From assembly GCF_009866765.1 (NCBI RefSeq), contig NZ_CP019431.1, forward strand, positions 3,782,001 to 3,846,000: DNA of 64,000 bases. The letters are read 5' to 3'. The notes under the pieces were generated by a model. That model ran no database searches. It had not been told where the DNA came from and was given only the letters and a program-made list of their open reading frames with translations. Source of the DNA: Pseudomonas sp. S35 (GTDB lineage Bacteria > Pseudomonadota > Gammaproteobacteria > Pseudomonadales > Pseudomonadaceae). The position numbers were made by a program, and so were the translations under genes. Of the stretch, positions 49,717 to 58,861 are shown piece after piece. The number at the start of each line of letters is the position of its first letter. Positions within the stretch are counted from its first letter, which is position 1.

Positions 49717-49735
49717 GTTGATAACCATTATCAAC
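49717..49735. promoter_or_regulatory. Fur box upstream of the ECF sigma factor gene
   Basis: GTTGATAACCATTATCAAC is a nearly perfect palindrome close to the 19-base Fur consensus built from GATAAT repeats. It lies 36-75 bases before the possible sigma factor starts. The operon should be repressed when iron is plentiful. Confidence 0.8.
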
Positions 49736-49771
49736 CACAGCTAAACTCCGCGCCCTCCCACTTCCCAGTCT

Positions 49772-50314
49772 GTGCCACGCGGCACAGTCGCGCGCAGGCA
49801 GCTGACTCTCTTGGCGGATGAAAAACTCCAGCTTTACCTGACCCACCGGGCCGCGCTGCTGGACTATGCCGCGCCCATCGTGGGCTGCCGCGCCCGCGCC
49901 GAGGACGTGGTGCAGGAAGCCTGGCTGCGTTTCAGCGGCCAGGATGAACACACCGATATTCGCCACCCCGCCAGCTACCTGTACCGCATCGTGCGTAACC
50001 TCGCCCTGGACCTGACGCGCCGCACCGCCACCGAACGGGTGCAGCCCGGTGGCGACGAACTGCTCAACGAGTTGCCCTCCAGCAGCGCCTCCCCCGAACG
50101 CGAAGTGAGCAGCCAGAACGAACTGCAGGCTGTCTCCCGGGCCCTGGCCCAATTGCCGGAACGCACCCGTCGTGCGTTTGAAATGCATCGCCTGGGCGGC
50201 TTGACCTTGCAGCAGGTCGCGGCAGAGTTGGGGGTGTCGACGGCATTGGTGCATCAGTTGGTTCACGACGCGCTGCGTCATTGCATGGACTGCCTGGGGG
50301 CGGACGATGACTGA
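49772..50314 (+). CDS. FecI-type ECF sigma factor
   Basis: A 180-residue iron-starvation-type sigma factor. Region 2 is APIVGCRARAEDVVQEAWLRF and the HPASYLYRIVRNLALDLTRR helix; region 4 is ALAQLPERTRRAFEMHRLGGLTLQQVAAELGVS (segments near 130-160). It should direct RNA polymerase to the receptor gene downstream once FecR relays an outer-membrane signal. The start is uncertain: GTG at 49772 or TTG at 49811, the latter giving the usual shorter N-terminus (167 residues). A Fur box lies just upstream. Confidence 0.88.
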   Translation: MPRGTVARRQLTLLADEKLQLYLTHRAALLDYAAPIVGCRARAEDVVQEAWLRFSGQDEHTDIRHPASYLYRIVRNLALDLTRRTATERVQPGGDELLNELPSSSASPEREVSSQNELQAVSRALAQLPERTRRAFEMHRLGGLTLQQVAAELGVSTALVHQLVHDALRHCMDCLGADDD

Positions 50315-50423
50315 TCGCGCCGAGACTTTTCTGAAAAAAACCGCGGCTGATGCGTCTTTTGCGGTGAAGGGCGAATCCATGGGATCCTGCCCGCCGTTTT
50401 TTGCCTGCGGAGATGCTCCATTC

Positions 50424-51377
50424 ATGCCCACCGAGGATAGCGCCAACACCCGCCGCGACCAGGCCCTGGACTGGCTGATGCGCGTGCAACAGGCACCGCT
50501 GGACGCGGACCTGCGTGGGCAAGTGGCCGACTGGTGCGCCGCCAGCGAGGCCAATGCCAAGGCCTATCGCAAGGCTGAACGTGTGTGGCAGTTGACGGGG
50601 CAAGTAGCGCCCGTTGAACACGTTCCACAACCCGCAGCCCCTACGCAGCGCCCCGCCGCCCGCACGCGCCGGGCTCGACGCTGGGTTGGCGCCGCCGTCG
50701 CGGCCTGCCTGGTCGTCGCGCTGGCGCCGAGCCTGCTGTTGCGCTGGCAAGCCGATTACCGTACCGGCGCCAATGAAACCCGCGACATCACCCTCAGCGA
50801 CGGCAGCGTGGTGCAACTCGACAGCCATTCGGCCATTGCGGTGGACATCGCCGGCAATCACCGCGATGTGCGATTGCTGACCGGCCAGGCGTTTTTCAAG
50901 GTGATGCCGGACACGCGCAAACCCTTTCATGTACTGACCACGACATTGCGCGTGACCGTGACCGGCACTGCGTTCAACGTCGATGCCTCGCCGGATGATC
51001 CAAGCGTCGCGGTGCAACAAGGCGCGGTCAATGTCGACGATGCAAAAGCCCGTCGCACTCTCGCCAGCCTGGTGCCGGGGCAGCGCCTCAGCTTTCGCGC
51101 CGGGCGTGCCGAACTCGGCAGTTTTGCCCCCAGCCAGGCGGCCTCTTGGCGTCAGGGCCAGTTGATTGCCGATGACCTGCCGATCAGCGAGGTGCTGGAA
51201 CAACTGCGCCGCTACACCCCGGCCATCATCGTGCTGCGCGACAAACAACTGGGTGCGCAGCGGGTAACTGGCGTCTACGACCTGCGCAAACCCCAGGCGG
51301 CGCTGCAAGCCGTGGTGCAACCCTATGGTGCAAAAGTACGCGCCTACAGCCCTTGGCTACTGGTGTTGAGCAAGTAA
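50424..51377 (+). CDS. FecR-type anti-sigma/regulatory membrane protein
   Basis: A 317-residue FecR. The cytoplasmic N-terminus has RRDQALDWLMRVQQAP and DWCAASEANAKAYRKAERVW, the usual sigma-binding part. One membrane helix lies near residues 85-103, followed by the periplasmic FecR domain (ETRDITLSDGSVVQLDSHSA, VTVTGTAFNV, GQRLSF) and a C-terminal STN-like part. I use the ATG at 50424. An in-frame ATG at 50307 overlaps the sigma gene stop and would add 39 residues that do not look like FecR. It relays receptor occupancy to the sigma factor. Confidence 0.86.
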   Translation: MPTEDSANTRRDQALDWLMRVQQAPLDADLRGQVADWCAASEANAKAYRKAERVWQLTGQVAPVEHVPQPAAPTQRPAARTRRARRWVGAAVAACLVVALAPSLLLRWQADYRTGANETRDITLSDGSVVQLDSHSAIAVDIAGNHRDVRLLTGQAFFKVMPDTRKPFHVLTTTLRVTVTGTAFNVDASPDDPSVAVQQGAVNVDDAKARRTLASLVPGQRLSFRAGRAELGSFAPSQAASWRQGQLIADDLPISEVLEQLRRYTPAIIVLRDKQLGAQRVTGVYDLRKPQAALQAVVQPYGAKVRAYSPWLLVLSK

Positions 51378-51412
51378 TTTCCTGCGTTTTAAAAATATTT
51401 CAGTTTTTTTCT

Positions 51413-51438
51413 GAAAATCCCCCGCGCTGTCCCGTCTT
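51413..51438 (+). promoter_or_regulatory. Candidate ECF sigma promoter for the receptor gene
   Basis: GAAAAT at 51413 and CGTCTT at 51433 resemble -35 and -10 elements of FecI-type promoters, though the 14-base spacing is short. They lie in the 137-base gap between the FecR and receptor genes, where such a promoter is expected. A TTTCAG-T7-CTGAAA hairpin just before (51398-51416) may end the fecIR transcript. Confidence 0.35.
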
Positions 51439-51514
51439 CTGTCCCGCGCGCAGCAATTGAGATTTATTCGTATTCATTGACTGGCCGGTTTTCTGCCGGC
51501 GCGGGGATCTTTGC

Positions 51515-54334
51515 ATGACACACACCCTTCACCCGTTCGGTACGCCGGGCACGTGGCCGCTGCGCCTGAAAAAAGGGGCTGCCGCCAGCCTGCTCGGGCT
51601 GTGCTGCGCGTTTGGCCCGCTGCCTCTGGCCCTGGCGCAACCCGATACGCCCGCCTCGACCCACGGCTTCAACATTCCCCCGCAAGCCCTGGCCGGCGCG
51701 TTGATTGCCTTCGGCCAACAGAGCGGCAAGCAAGTCAGCGTCGATCCGCAACTGCTCAAGGGTGTGAGTTCCCCCGGGGTGAACGGCGACATGAGCAACG
51801 ACGCGGCCCTGGCGTACCTGCTGCAAGGCACCGGCATCGGTTGGGGCTATCAGGACGGTGCACTGGTGTTTCATCGTTTGCCCAGCGCCGACGCGGGCGG
51901 CGCGACGATGTTGGACAGTACGGTCGTGCTGGGCTTCACCGAAGAAAACTCGTTTCAGGGCGCCACGGTGATCGATCAAAAGGCGATCCAGGCCTTCCCT
52001 GGCGCCAACGGCGACATCACCACCTTGCTGCAAATGCACCCCAGCGTGCAGTTCAGCGGTGCCCAGCAAAATTCCAATGCGCCAGGTGAAATCGACCCCG
52101 CGGACATCAGCATCAACGGCGCCAAGTTCTACCAAAACAATTTCATGATCGATGGCATCTCGATCAATAACGACCTCGACCCCGGCGCCCACGGCTATGG
52201 CGAAACCCGCCAGTTCGATGCCTCGCCCAGTCGCTCCCACGGCATTGCCCTGGACGCCGACCTGTTGCAGGAAGTGAAGGTCTACGACAGCAACGTGCCT
52301 GCTGAATACGGTGGATTCAACGGCGGCGTGGTCGATGCGATCACCCGTCGCCCCAGCCAGGACCTGCACGGCAAACTGTCCTATTCCATGAGCCGGTCGG
52401 CGTGGACGAGTTACCACACCACCGAAAAGGACCAGGCCAATTTCGACAACGCGTCCAACGAGCAGTACCAGCCCGAGTTCGAAAAAACCACCGTGCGCGG
52501 CATGCTCGAAGGCCACCTCACCGACGACTTCGGCGCCATCGTGAGCTTCTCGCAAAAGCGCTCGGTGATCCCCCTCAACAAGTATGCAGACGGCTACAAC
52601 AGCCCGAATGGCGACAACCGCGAAGACCAGACGCGGCAGCTCGACAACTACATGTTCAAGGCGTATTGGAACGTCAACGACCGCTTGAGCCTGGACGGCT
52701 CGTTCATCAAGGCGCCCCAGGAAAACACCTACTTTCGCGAGAACTACAAAAACTCCGGCTTCACCAATATCAACGGCGGCTGGCAAGGGGCCGTCAAGGC
52801 GGTGTGGGAAGGCGATTCAGCACGCTGGTCGCACACACTGGCGCTAACCGACCTCAACAGTTCCCGGGAGTCGGAGTCCAACGATGCGATCGCCTGGTTT
52901 TACTCCAGCACCAAGAACTGGGGCCTGCCCACCACCGCGACCTCACGCAGCGGCGAAGGCTCCTACGGCAACCTCACGCAAACCCAGCGAGGCATCAACT
53001 ACAAACTCAAGGCCGACTGGCAAGGGTTCCGCTGGGCGGGCGCCGAACATGCCGTGGTGACCGGCATGGAGCTGACCCGCAACCAGGCGACCTGGGAGCG
53101 TGAAACCGAAGCGACCTCGGTCAACATCACCCGACGCGACAACATCGCCACCTGCCTGAATGATGACCCGTTGTGCTCCATCGGCTTGCTGCGCAATGGC
53201 AACACCCGTCAATGGGCCAATGCCCGCAACGTCTATGGCGCCGGCAAGCTGGACCTGACCGAAAACAAGTATGCATTTTTCATCCACGACAACCTGCAGA
53301 TCGGCAAACTCGGCCTGCGCCCAGGCTTGCGTCTGGAGGGCGATGACTACATGCAGAAGCAGAACCTGGCGCCGCGCTTTTCCGGTGACTACGACTTCTT
53401 CGGCGACCGCAGCACCGTGCTGGTGTTCGGCGCCAACCGCTACTACGGGCGCAACCTGTTCAAGTACCGCCTGGCCGAAGGTCGCCAAGGCTTCAATACC
53501 CGCTACACCCGCACCACTCAAGGCGGAGCATGGACGGCCACCCAGGTGGAGAACCTGAACAAGTTCTCCGACCTCAAGGTGCCCTACGACGATGAATGGA
53601 CCCTTGGGCTCGACCAGGTCTGGCTCGACACCGACTTTCGCCTCAAATATGTACACCGCGACGGCAAGGACAAGATCGGCCGGGCCTCCTCCCGCGTGCT
53701 TGGGCTGGGCCCCGCTGCCGGTTTCGACAGCATTTATTACACCTACACCAACGACGCGTCGAGCGAGAGTGACAACGTCACGCTGAGTATTACCCCCCGG
53801 CACGAATTCCAATGGTTGGGGTCACGCACCAGCGTACAGGCGGCGTTTGACTGGTCGCGCACCAAAGACGCCTACGGCACCTATGAATCAGGCATCACCG
53901 CCGATCAATACGCCAATGAGGACGTGCTGTACGACGGTAAGCGCATCGCCTACAGCGAGTTGCCCGCCAGCGACTTCAATCGCCCCTGGACAGCCCGCCT
54001 GACGACCATCACCGAGATCCCGCAATGGAACCTCACCCTGAGTAACTTCCTGCGTTATCGCGGGGCCTACGAACAGATCATCGATAGCAGCGAAATCGTT
54101 ACCGTCAATGGCGAGGACCTCGCCGTGTACGAGGCCGCCAAGGTCAAGGCGGCACCCACCTGGGACATGCGTGTCAGTTGGGAAATCCCCACGGGCAAGG
54201 AACAAGCGCTGTTCGCCGCCGTGGACATCACCAACGTCACCGACCACGTCAACGAGATCGTCGGCAGTGGCAGCTCCACCGTCACCTATGAAGTCGGCCG
54301 CCAATATTGGCTCGAAGTCGGCTACCGCTTCTAA
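51515..54334 (+). CDS. TonB-dependent receptor with signalling (STN) domain
   Basis: A 939-residue outer-membrane receptor. A signal peptide (to about 42) is followed by an STN signalling domain (FNIPPQALAGALIAFGQQSG to about residue 125), a plug with DISINGAKFYQNNFMIDGIS and EYGGFNGGVVDAITRRP, and a barrel ending in YRF. The STN domain and the fecIR genes show cell-surface signalling. It is unusually long. It is followed by genes for an M16 peptidase and a YddA-like exporter, as in the Fus and yddAB-pqqL systems, so an iron-bearing protein such as ferredoxin is a better ligand guess than a small siderophore. Confidence 0.9.
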   Translation: MTHTLHPFGTPGTWPLRLKKGAAASLLGLCCAFGPLPLALAQPDTPASTHGFNIPPQALAGALIAFGQQSGKQVSVDPQLLKGVSSPGVNGDMSNDAALAYLLQGTGIGWGYQDGALVFHRLPSADAGGATMLDSTVVLGFTEENSFQGATVIDQKAIQAFPGANGDITTLLQMHPSVQFSGAQQNSNAPGEIDPADISINGAKFYQNNFMIDGISINNDLDPGAHGYGETRQFDASPSRSHGIALDADLLQEVKVYDSNVPAEYGGFNGGVVDAITRRPSQDLHGKLSYSMSRSAWTSYHTTEKDQANFDNASNEQYQPEFEKTTVRGMLEGHLTDDFGAIVSFSQKRSVIPLNKYADGYNSPNGDNREDQTRQLDNYMFKAYWNVNDRLSLDGSFIKAPQENTYFRENYKNSGFTNINGGWQGAVKAVWEGDSARWSHTLALTDLNSSRESESNDAIAWFYSSTKNWGLPTTATSRSGEGSYGNLTQTQRGINYKLKADWQGFRWAGAEHAVVTGMELTRNQATWERETEATSVNITRRDNIATCLNDDPLCSIGLLRNGNTRQWANARNVYGAGKLDLTENKYAFFIHDNLQIGKLGLRPGLRLEGDDYMQKQNLAPRFSGDYDFFGDRSTVLVFGANRYYGRNLFKYRLAEGRQGFNTRYTRTTQGGAWTATQVENLNKFSDLKVPYDDEWTLGLDQVWLDTDFRLKYVHRDGKDKIGRASSRVLGLGPAAGFDSIYYTYTNDASSESDNVTLSITPRHEFQWLGSRTSVQAAFDWSRTKDAYGTYESGITADQYANEDVLYDGKRIAYSELPASDFNRPWTARLTTITEIPQWNLTLSNFLRYRGAYEQIIDSSEIVTVNGEDLAVYEAAKVKAAPTWDMRVSWEIPTGKEQALFAAVDITNVTDHVNEIVGSGSSTVTYEVGRQYWLEVGYRF

Positions 54335-54364
54335 CGCTGCCACCTGATTAGCCTGGAACCTCTG

Positions 54365-57121
54365 ATGAACAAATTATTTGCAGGCCTGCTCGGCCCGCTG
54401 CTGCTGTGCGCCTGCGCATCGCCCGCCACCCAAGCACCGTTGCCGTGGGCGCCGCAGGTGGTACGCGGCCAATTGGCCAATGGCCTGGAATACCGCTTGG
54501 TGCAGGACAGCACTCAAACCGGCCGCCTGGACCTGCGCCTGACCGTGCGCGCAGGCTCGGTGGATGAAGACGACGATCAGGTGGGCGTGGCCCATATGCT
54601 CGAACACCTGACCTTCCGCAGCCGTGCCGGCCAAACCAGCGACCTGCGGGCGCAGATGACCGCGCTGGGCTGGGTGCAGGGCCGCAACTACAACGCCATG
54701 ACCAGTTATGACCGCACCCAGTACCTGCTCAGCCCGATGGCCGGTACCACGCAAACCCCCGTGGCCCTGTCGAAACTCGCGCAGCTGGTATTCGCCGGCG
54801 ACTACAGCGCCGCCGACCTTGAGCGCGAGCGCCCCATCGTTATCGAAGAATGGCGCGGCGGCCTGGGCGTGGCGCAGCGCATGAATGATCAACGCGCAGC
54901 CACTCAGCGCGTGGGGTCGCGTTACCCGCAACACCGCACCATCGGCAATGAAACAGCGATCCGTGAGGCCTCGCTCAGTGCCTTGCAGCGTTTTCAACAG
55001 CGCTGGTACGTGCCCAACAACATGGTGCTGTCGGTGGTCGGCGACTTCGAACCGCAGCTGTTGGCGCAGCAGATCCAGCAGGCCTTTGGCGCTCCCGTCG
55101 CTAAGGCATTGCCCGAGCGAGAGCACCGCGAATTGCCCCTTGATAACCAGTTGAAAATCTTCCGCCTGCAAGACCCGCAGACCGGCAGCAACCAGGTGTC
55201 ACTGCTGTTTCGCCTGCATGAACCGGACAGCCGTGGCGCCACCGCCGAGGCCTCCCGCGAGCGCTTGATCGACCGCATGGCGCTGTCGGCGCTGTTGACC
55301 CAATTGCGTCGCCAGCCGCTGCAGCCCGGCGTGCGCAGCCTGACGGCGCAGAAGACCTTGATCGGTGAGTATTCCAGCGTGCTGGGCGTCGCGGCCGGTG
55401 TTGACGGTGCCCAGCATGATGAAGCCCTCAAGCAACTGCTGACCGAGCTGGAGCGTTTGCGCCAACACGGGTTTACGGCGCAGGACCTGGACCGGGAACA
55501 GAGCAAGATCCGCCAATTGGCCGCCGGCATGCTGGCCAAGGACGAGTCGCGCACCTTCGAGCAATGGGTGAGCTCGCTCAACGATGCCGCCGTGCAGAAC
55601 CGTCCTGTCGTTGCGCCCCATCAGATCGCCCAGCGCACACTGCAAGCGCTGGGCACCATCGACCTCGCGGCCCTTGATGCTCGCCTGCAACGTTGGCTGA
55701 GCAGCCCTGATCAGGTGCTGCAGTTCACCGCGCCGGGCAACCGTGTGGTGCGCCTGCCAACGGTAGACGATGTGCAGCAGTGGCGTGCGTCCATCGCCCA
55801 TTCATCGCTGGTAGCGCCGCAGTCAGCCGCGCCGGTGGAACCGCCCGCTGCCATCTTCACACCGCCATCGGTGGGGGCGCCGGGCTCGGTGATAGGCAAG
55901 CACAGCTTTGCCGCTGAACAGGTCGAACACTGGCAACTGAGCAACGGTGATCGCCTGGTCTGGCTGCGCCGCAACGCAGAAGACGGCCAATGGCGCCTGC
56001 AAGCCGAATCGGCCGCTGGTTACGAGCGCCGCGACGTACCCGCCTGGCGCCTGCAAATGGCTGCGCAACTGGGCAACCAGAGCGGCGCAGCAGGGCTGGA
56101 GGCGTGGCGCAAACAGCACAAGGCAACCTTGAGCCTTGAACAAAGCGCCACGCGCCTGCAAGTGAGCGCCACCTCAACAGCCTCGACAAGCGCCCTGACC
56201 ACGTTGCTGCAAAGCTACCGCCAGAGCCAGGTGGGCTCAGCGATTGATGACGAACTGTTCAGCGCCGCCCGCGATGATTTGCTGACCCGCGTGAGCACCC
56301 GCCCGGACGCCATCGCTGCCGCCCGACGTGAACTGCGCTACGGCGCAGACACCTGGCAAGCCCCGGACCAACAAGCCCTGCACGTGCTGCAATCGAGCAC
56401 CCTGAGCGACGACTGGCAGCAGCTCACCCAGGCCCCTGTGACCTACTACCTGATGGCGGACATGGACCCAGTGCAACTGGAAACAACCGTGGTCGAACAC
56501 CTGGCCAATATCCCCCGTGGCGTTGCCCAGCCCAGCCGCCCTACCCTGCAAAAACCCGGTCAACGCCGCAGCGACATCGCCGTGGCCTTGGAGCCACGGG
56601 TGGTGCTTGAAGCCAGCAGCTTCAGCGCACAACCCTGGACGCCCGAAGCGGCGGCCCGTGTCGCGGCCTTGCGTGAACTGGCCAACCAGCAGCTCAAGCA
56701 ACGCCTGCGCGGCGAGGCGTCTGGCGTGTATCGCCTGCGCTTTGACAGCGAACTGAACCCCGACACCCAGCGTATCGAAAGCCAATTGAGCTTCACCTGC
56801 GACCCCCAACGCGCCGAGGAGCTGTGGGCGCTGGCCCAACAAACCCTGGCGCAACTGGGGCGTTCGGTGGATGCCAAATGGGTCGCCAGCGAACGCATGG
56901 AACTGCGCCGCCAGGAACAAAAACGCCTGCTTGATCCCACGACCCAATGGCGGCGCCTGCTGCTCAGCGAACGCCAATGGCAAGACCCGCGCTACCTGAG
57001 CCGCCAGGCCCGCTTGCCGGAGGGCCTGCGCCTGGAGTTACTAAAACCCTTGGCCAGCCAGGTGTTCCCGCTCAACAACCAAGTGTTGCTGCGCGTCCTG
57101 CCCAAGGCGGACGCTCCGTGA
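54365..57121 (+). CDS. M16-family zinc peptidase (PqqL/FusC-like), probable lipoprotein
   Basis: A 918-residue two-half M16 (insulinase/pitrilysin) peptidase. The inverted zinc motif is H77-MLE80-H81 in VGVAHMLEHLTF, with the third ligand Glu161 in IVIEEWRG, so it should be active. The second half (about 500-918) is a catalytically inactive M16 repeat. The signal peptide ends with LLCAC, a possible lipobox. Length matches PqqL and FusC, which degrade imported ferredoxin in the periplasm. The gene begins 30 bases after the receptor stop and ends in a GTGA overlap with the exporter gene. Confidence 0.87.
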   Translation: MNKLFAGLLGPLLLCACASPATQAPLPWAPQVVRGQLANGLEYRLVQDSTQTGRLDLRLTVRAGSVDEDDDQVGVAHMLEHLTFRSRAGQTSDLRAQMTALGWVQGRNYNAMTSYDRTQYLLSPMAGTTQTPVALSKLAQLVFAGDYSAADLERERPIVIEEWRGGLGVAQRMNDQRAATQRVGSRYPQHRTIGNETAIREASLSALQRFQQRWYVPNNMVLSVVGDFEPQLLAQQIQQAFGAPVAKALPEREHRELPLDNQLKIFRLQDPQTGSNQVSLLFRLHEPDSRGATAEASRERLIDRMALSALLTQLRRQPLQPGVRSLTAQKTLIGEYSSVLGVAAGVDGAQHDEALKQLLTELERLRQHGFTAQDLDREQSKIRQLAAGMLAKDESRTFEQWVSSLNDAAVQNRPVVAPHQIAQRTLQALGTIDLAALDARLQRWLSSPDQVLQFTAPGNRVVRLPTVDDVQQWRASIAHSSLVAPQSAAPVEPPAAIFTPPSVGAPGSVIGKHSFAAEQVEHWQLSNGDRLVWLRRNAEDGQWRLQAESAAGYERRDVPAWRLQMAAQLGNQSGAAGLEAWRKQHKATLSLEQSATRLQVSATSTASTSALTTLLQSYRQSQVGSAIDDELFSAARDDLLTRVSTRPDAIAAARRELRYGADTWQAPDQQALHVLQSSTLSDDWQQLTQAPVTYYLMADMDPVQLETTVVEHLANIPRGVAQPSRPTLQKPGQRRSDIAVALEPRVVLEASSFSAQPWTPEAAARVAALRELANQQLKQRLRGEASGVYRLRFDSELNPDTQRIESQLSFTCDPQRAEELWALAQQTLAQLGRSVDAKWVASERMELRRQEQKRLLDPTTQWRRLLLSERQWQDPRYLSRQARLPEGLRLELLKPLASQVFPLNNQVLLRVLPKADAP

Positions 57122-58854
57122 AGAGCCTGCGCACGTTCTATCGCCTGGCCGCGCCGTTCTGGCGCCAGGGCTCGCAGTGGCTGGGCTGGCTGATGCTGGC
57201 GAGCATTATCGGCATGGGCCTGTTGATCGTGCAGATCAACGTGCTGATCAACGCCTGGAGCAAGAGCTTCTACGACACCCTCGGGGCCTTCGACACCCCT
57301 GCGCTGTACGCACTGATGGGCCGCTATGTGATTTACCTGGGCGCCTACGTGCTGATCGTCGTCGCCCTGGACTGGGTACGCAAAGCCCTGGTGCTGCGTT
57401 GGCGCCAGGCCATGACCGAGCAGTTCACCCACGCGTGGCTGGCGGACCAGGCTTTCTATCGCCTGGGCCTGAACGGCGAGCCGGACAACCCGGACCAGCG
57501 CATCAGCGAGGACGTGGACATCGTCGCCGACCTGAGCGTGGAACTGGTGGCCTCGTTCATCATCAACATGGCCCAGGTTGGCGCGTTCATGAGCATTCTC
57601 TGGCAACTGTCCGGGGTGCAAACCTTCAGCGTCGGCGAGTACAGCATCACGCTGTCGGGCTACCTGGTGTGGATTGTGCTGCTGTACACCCTGACCGGCA
57701 GTTTGATCACCCATTGGGTGGGCCGCCCGTTGCACCGCTTGAATGTGGACCGCCAGCATTACGAGGCCGACTTTCGCGCCAGCCTGTTGCGCAAGCGCGA
57801 GCATGCCGAACAGATCGCCCTGTACCGAGGCGAGGCCGTGGAGCGCGCGCACCTGGCCAAGCGGTTCCAGGCGATTGCGCATAACTGGCGCCAGTTGATG
57901 GGCCGCGAGCGCAACCTCAGCCTCTTTACCGTCAGCTATGAGCGGGTGAGCCTGATCATTCCGGTGTTTGCCGCCCTGCCCGCGTTTCTGGCCAAGACCA
58001 TTACGTTGGGCGGCCTGATGCAGATCCGCAGTGCGTTCGGCGCGGTGCGAGAATCCCTTAGTTGGTTTATCAAGCTCTACCCGAAGTTGATGCGCTGGAG
58101 TTCGGCGGTGGAGCGGCTGGGCCAGTTCGAACAGGCCATCGCCGCGAGCCGCTGCCAGGCCAAAGCGCCGGTGATTGGCGATTGCCTGTGTGTCAGCGGC
58201 CTGGATGTACTGCGCCCGGACGCGGGCCTGTTGCTGGGCGATGTGTCGGTGCAAGTGACCCAGGGCGAGTGGCTGTTGATTGCCGGACGCAGCGGGATCG
58301 GCAAGTCCACATTGCTGCGCACCTTGCAGGGCATCTGGCCGTATTGCCGGGGTGGCTGGCAATTGCCACCGGGGCGCAGTTTGCTACTGCCGCAAAAGCC
58401 TTATCTGCCGAGCATGCCGCTGCGTCAGTTGCTGGCTTACCCAGCAGTTGAAGTGCCGAGTGGCGTGCGGTTGGTGGCGGTGCTGCTGCAGGTGGGTTTG
58501 CCGGGGCTGGTGCAGCGTCTGGACGAACAGTGCGAATGGGCGCGGGAACTGTCCGGCGGCGAGCAGCAGCGCATCGCCGTGGCGCGGGCGCTGCTGTATG
58601 CACCGGATACGTTGTACTTGGACGAGGCCACCAACCAGTTGGACGAGGCAAGTGCGCATGCCCTATTGGTACTGCTGCGCGAACAGCTGCCGGCCTGCAC
58701 GGTGATTGGCATCAGTCATCAGGTAGCGCTGGCGCCACTGTTCGATCGCATCTGGTCCCCTGAAACGGCACAAAAATCTGGGGTCGTGGCAGGTTTTGGA
58801 TCTGCTGCGCAACCCAGCGCGGGGCAAGCCCGCTCACCACAAATAACCCAATGA
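57118..58854 (+). CDS. YddA/SbmA-BacA-type ABC transporter, fused membrane and ATPase domains
   Basis: A 578-residue ABC transporter. The GTG at 57118 lies in the GTGA overlap with the peptidase gene. The membrane part (about 1-340) has the SbmA/BacA pattern with INAWSKSFYDTLGAFD near 40. The ATPase follows with Walker A AGRSGIGKST near 388, signature LSGGEQQRIAVARAL near 478, Walker B TLYLDEATNQLDE and GISHQ. E. coli YddA is about the same length. The last ~20 residues are encoded by a REP element and are probably not functional. It may move peptide fragments or iron-containing products released by the M16 peptidase. Confidence 0.87.
   Translation: MKSLRTFYRLAAPFWRQGSQWLGWLMLASIIGMGLLIVQINVLINAWSKSFYDTLGAFDTPALYALMGRYVIYLGAYVLIVVALDWVRKALVLRWRQAMTEQFTHAWLADQAFYRLGLNGEPDNPDQRISEDVDIVADLSVELVASFIINMAQVGAFMSILWQLSGVQTFSVGEYSITLSGYLVWIVLLYTLTGSLITHWVGRPLHRLNVDRQHYEADFRASLLRKREHAEQIALYRGEAVERAHLAKRFQAIAHNWRQLMGRERNLSLFTVSYERVSLIIPVFAALPAFLAKTITLGGLMQIRSAFGAVRESLSWFIKLYPKLMRWSSAVERLGQFEQAIAASRCQAKAPVIGDCLCVSGLDVLRPDAGLLLGDVSVQVTQGEWLLIAGRSGIGKSTLLRTLQGIWPYCRGGWQLPPGRSLLLPQKPYLPSMPLRQLLAYPAVEVPSGVRLVAVLLQVGLPGLVQRLDEQCEWARELSGGEQQRIAVARALLYAPDTLYLDEATNQLDEASAHALLVLLREQLPACTVIGISHQVALAPLFDRIWSPETAQKSGVVAGFGSAAQPSAGQARSPQITQ
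58801..58840. repeat. REP unit reaching into the ABC transporter gene
   Basis: TCTGCTGCGCAACCCAGCGC followed by GGGGCAAGCCCGCTCACCAC matches the arms of the composite REPs at 27450-27495 and 62040-62080. It overlaps the last codons of the transporter gene, whose stop lies 14 bases past it. Confidence 0.75.
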
Positions 58855-58861
58855 CCTGGGA

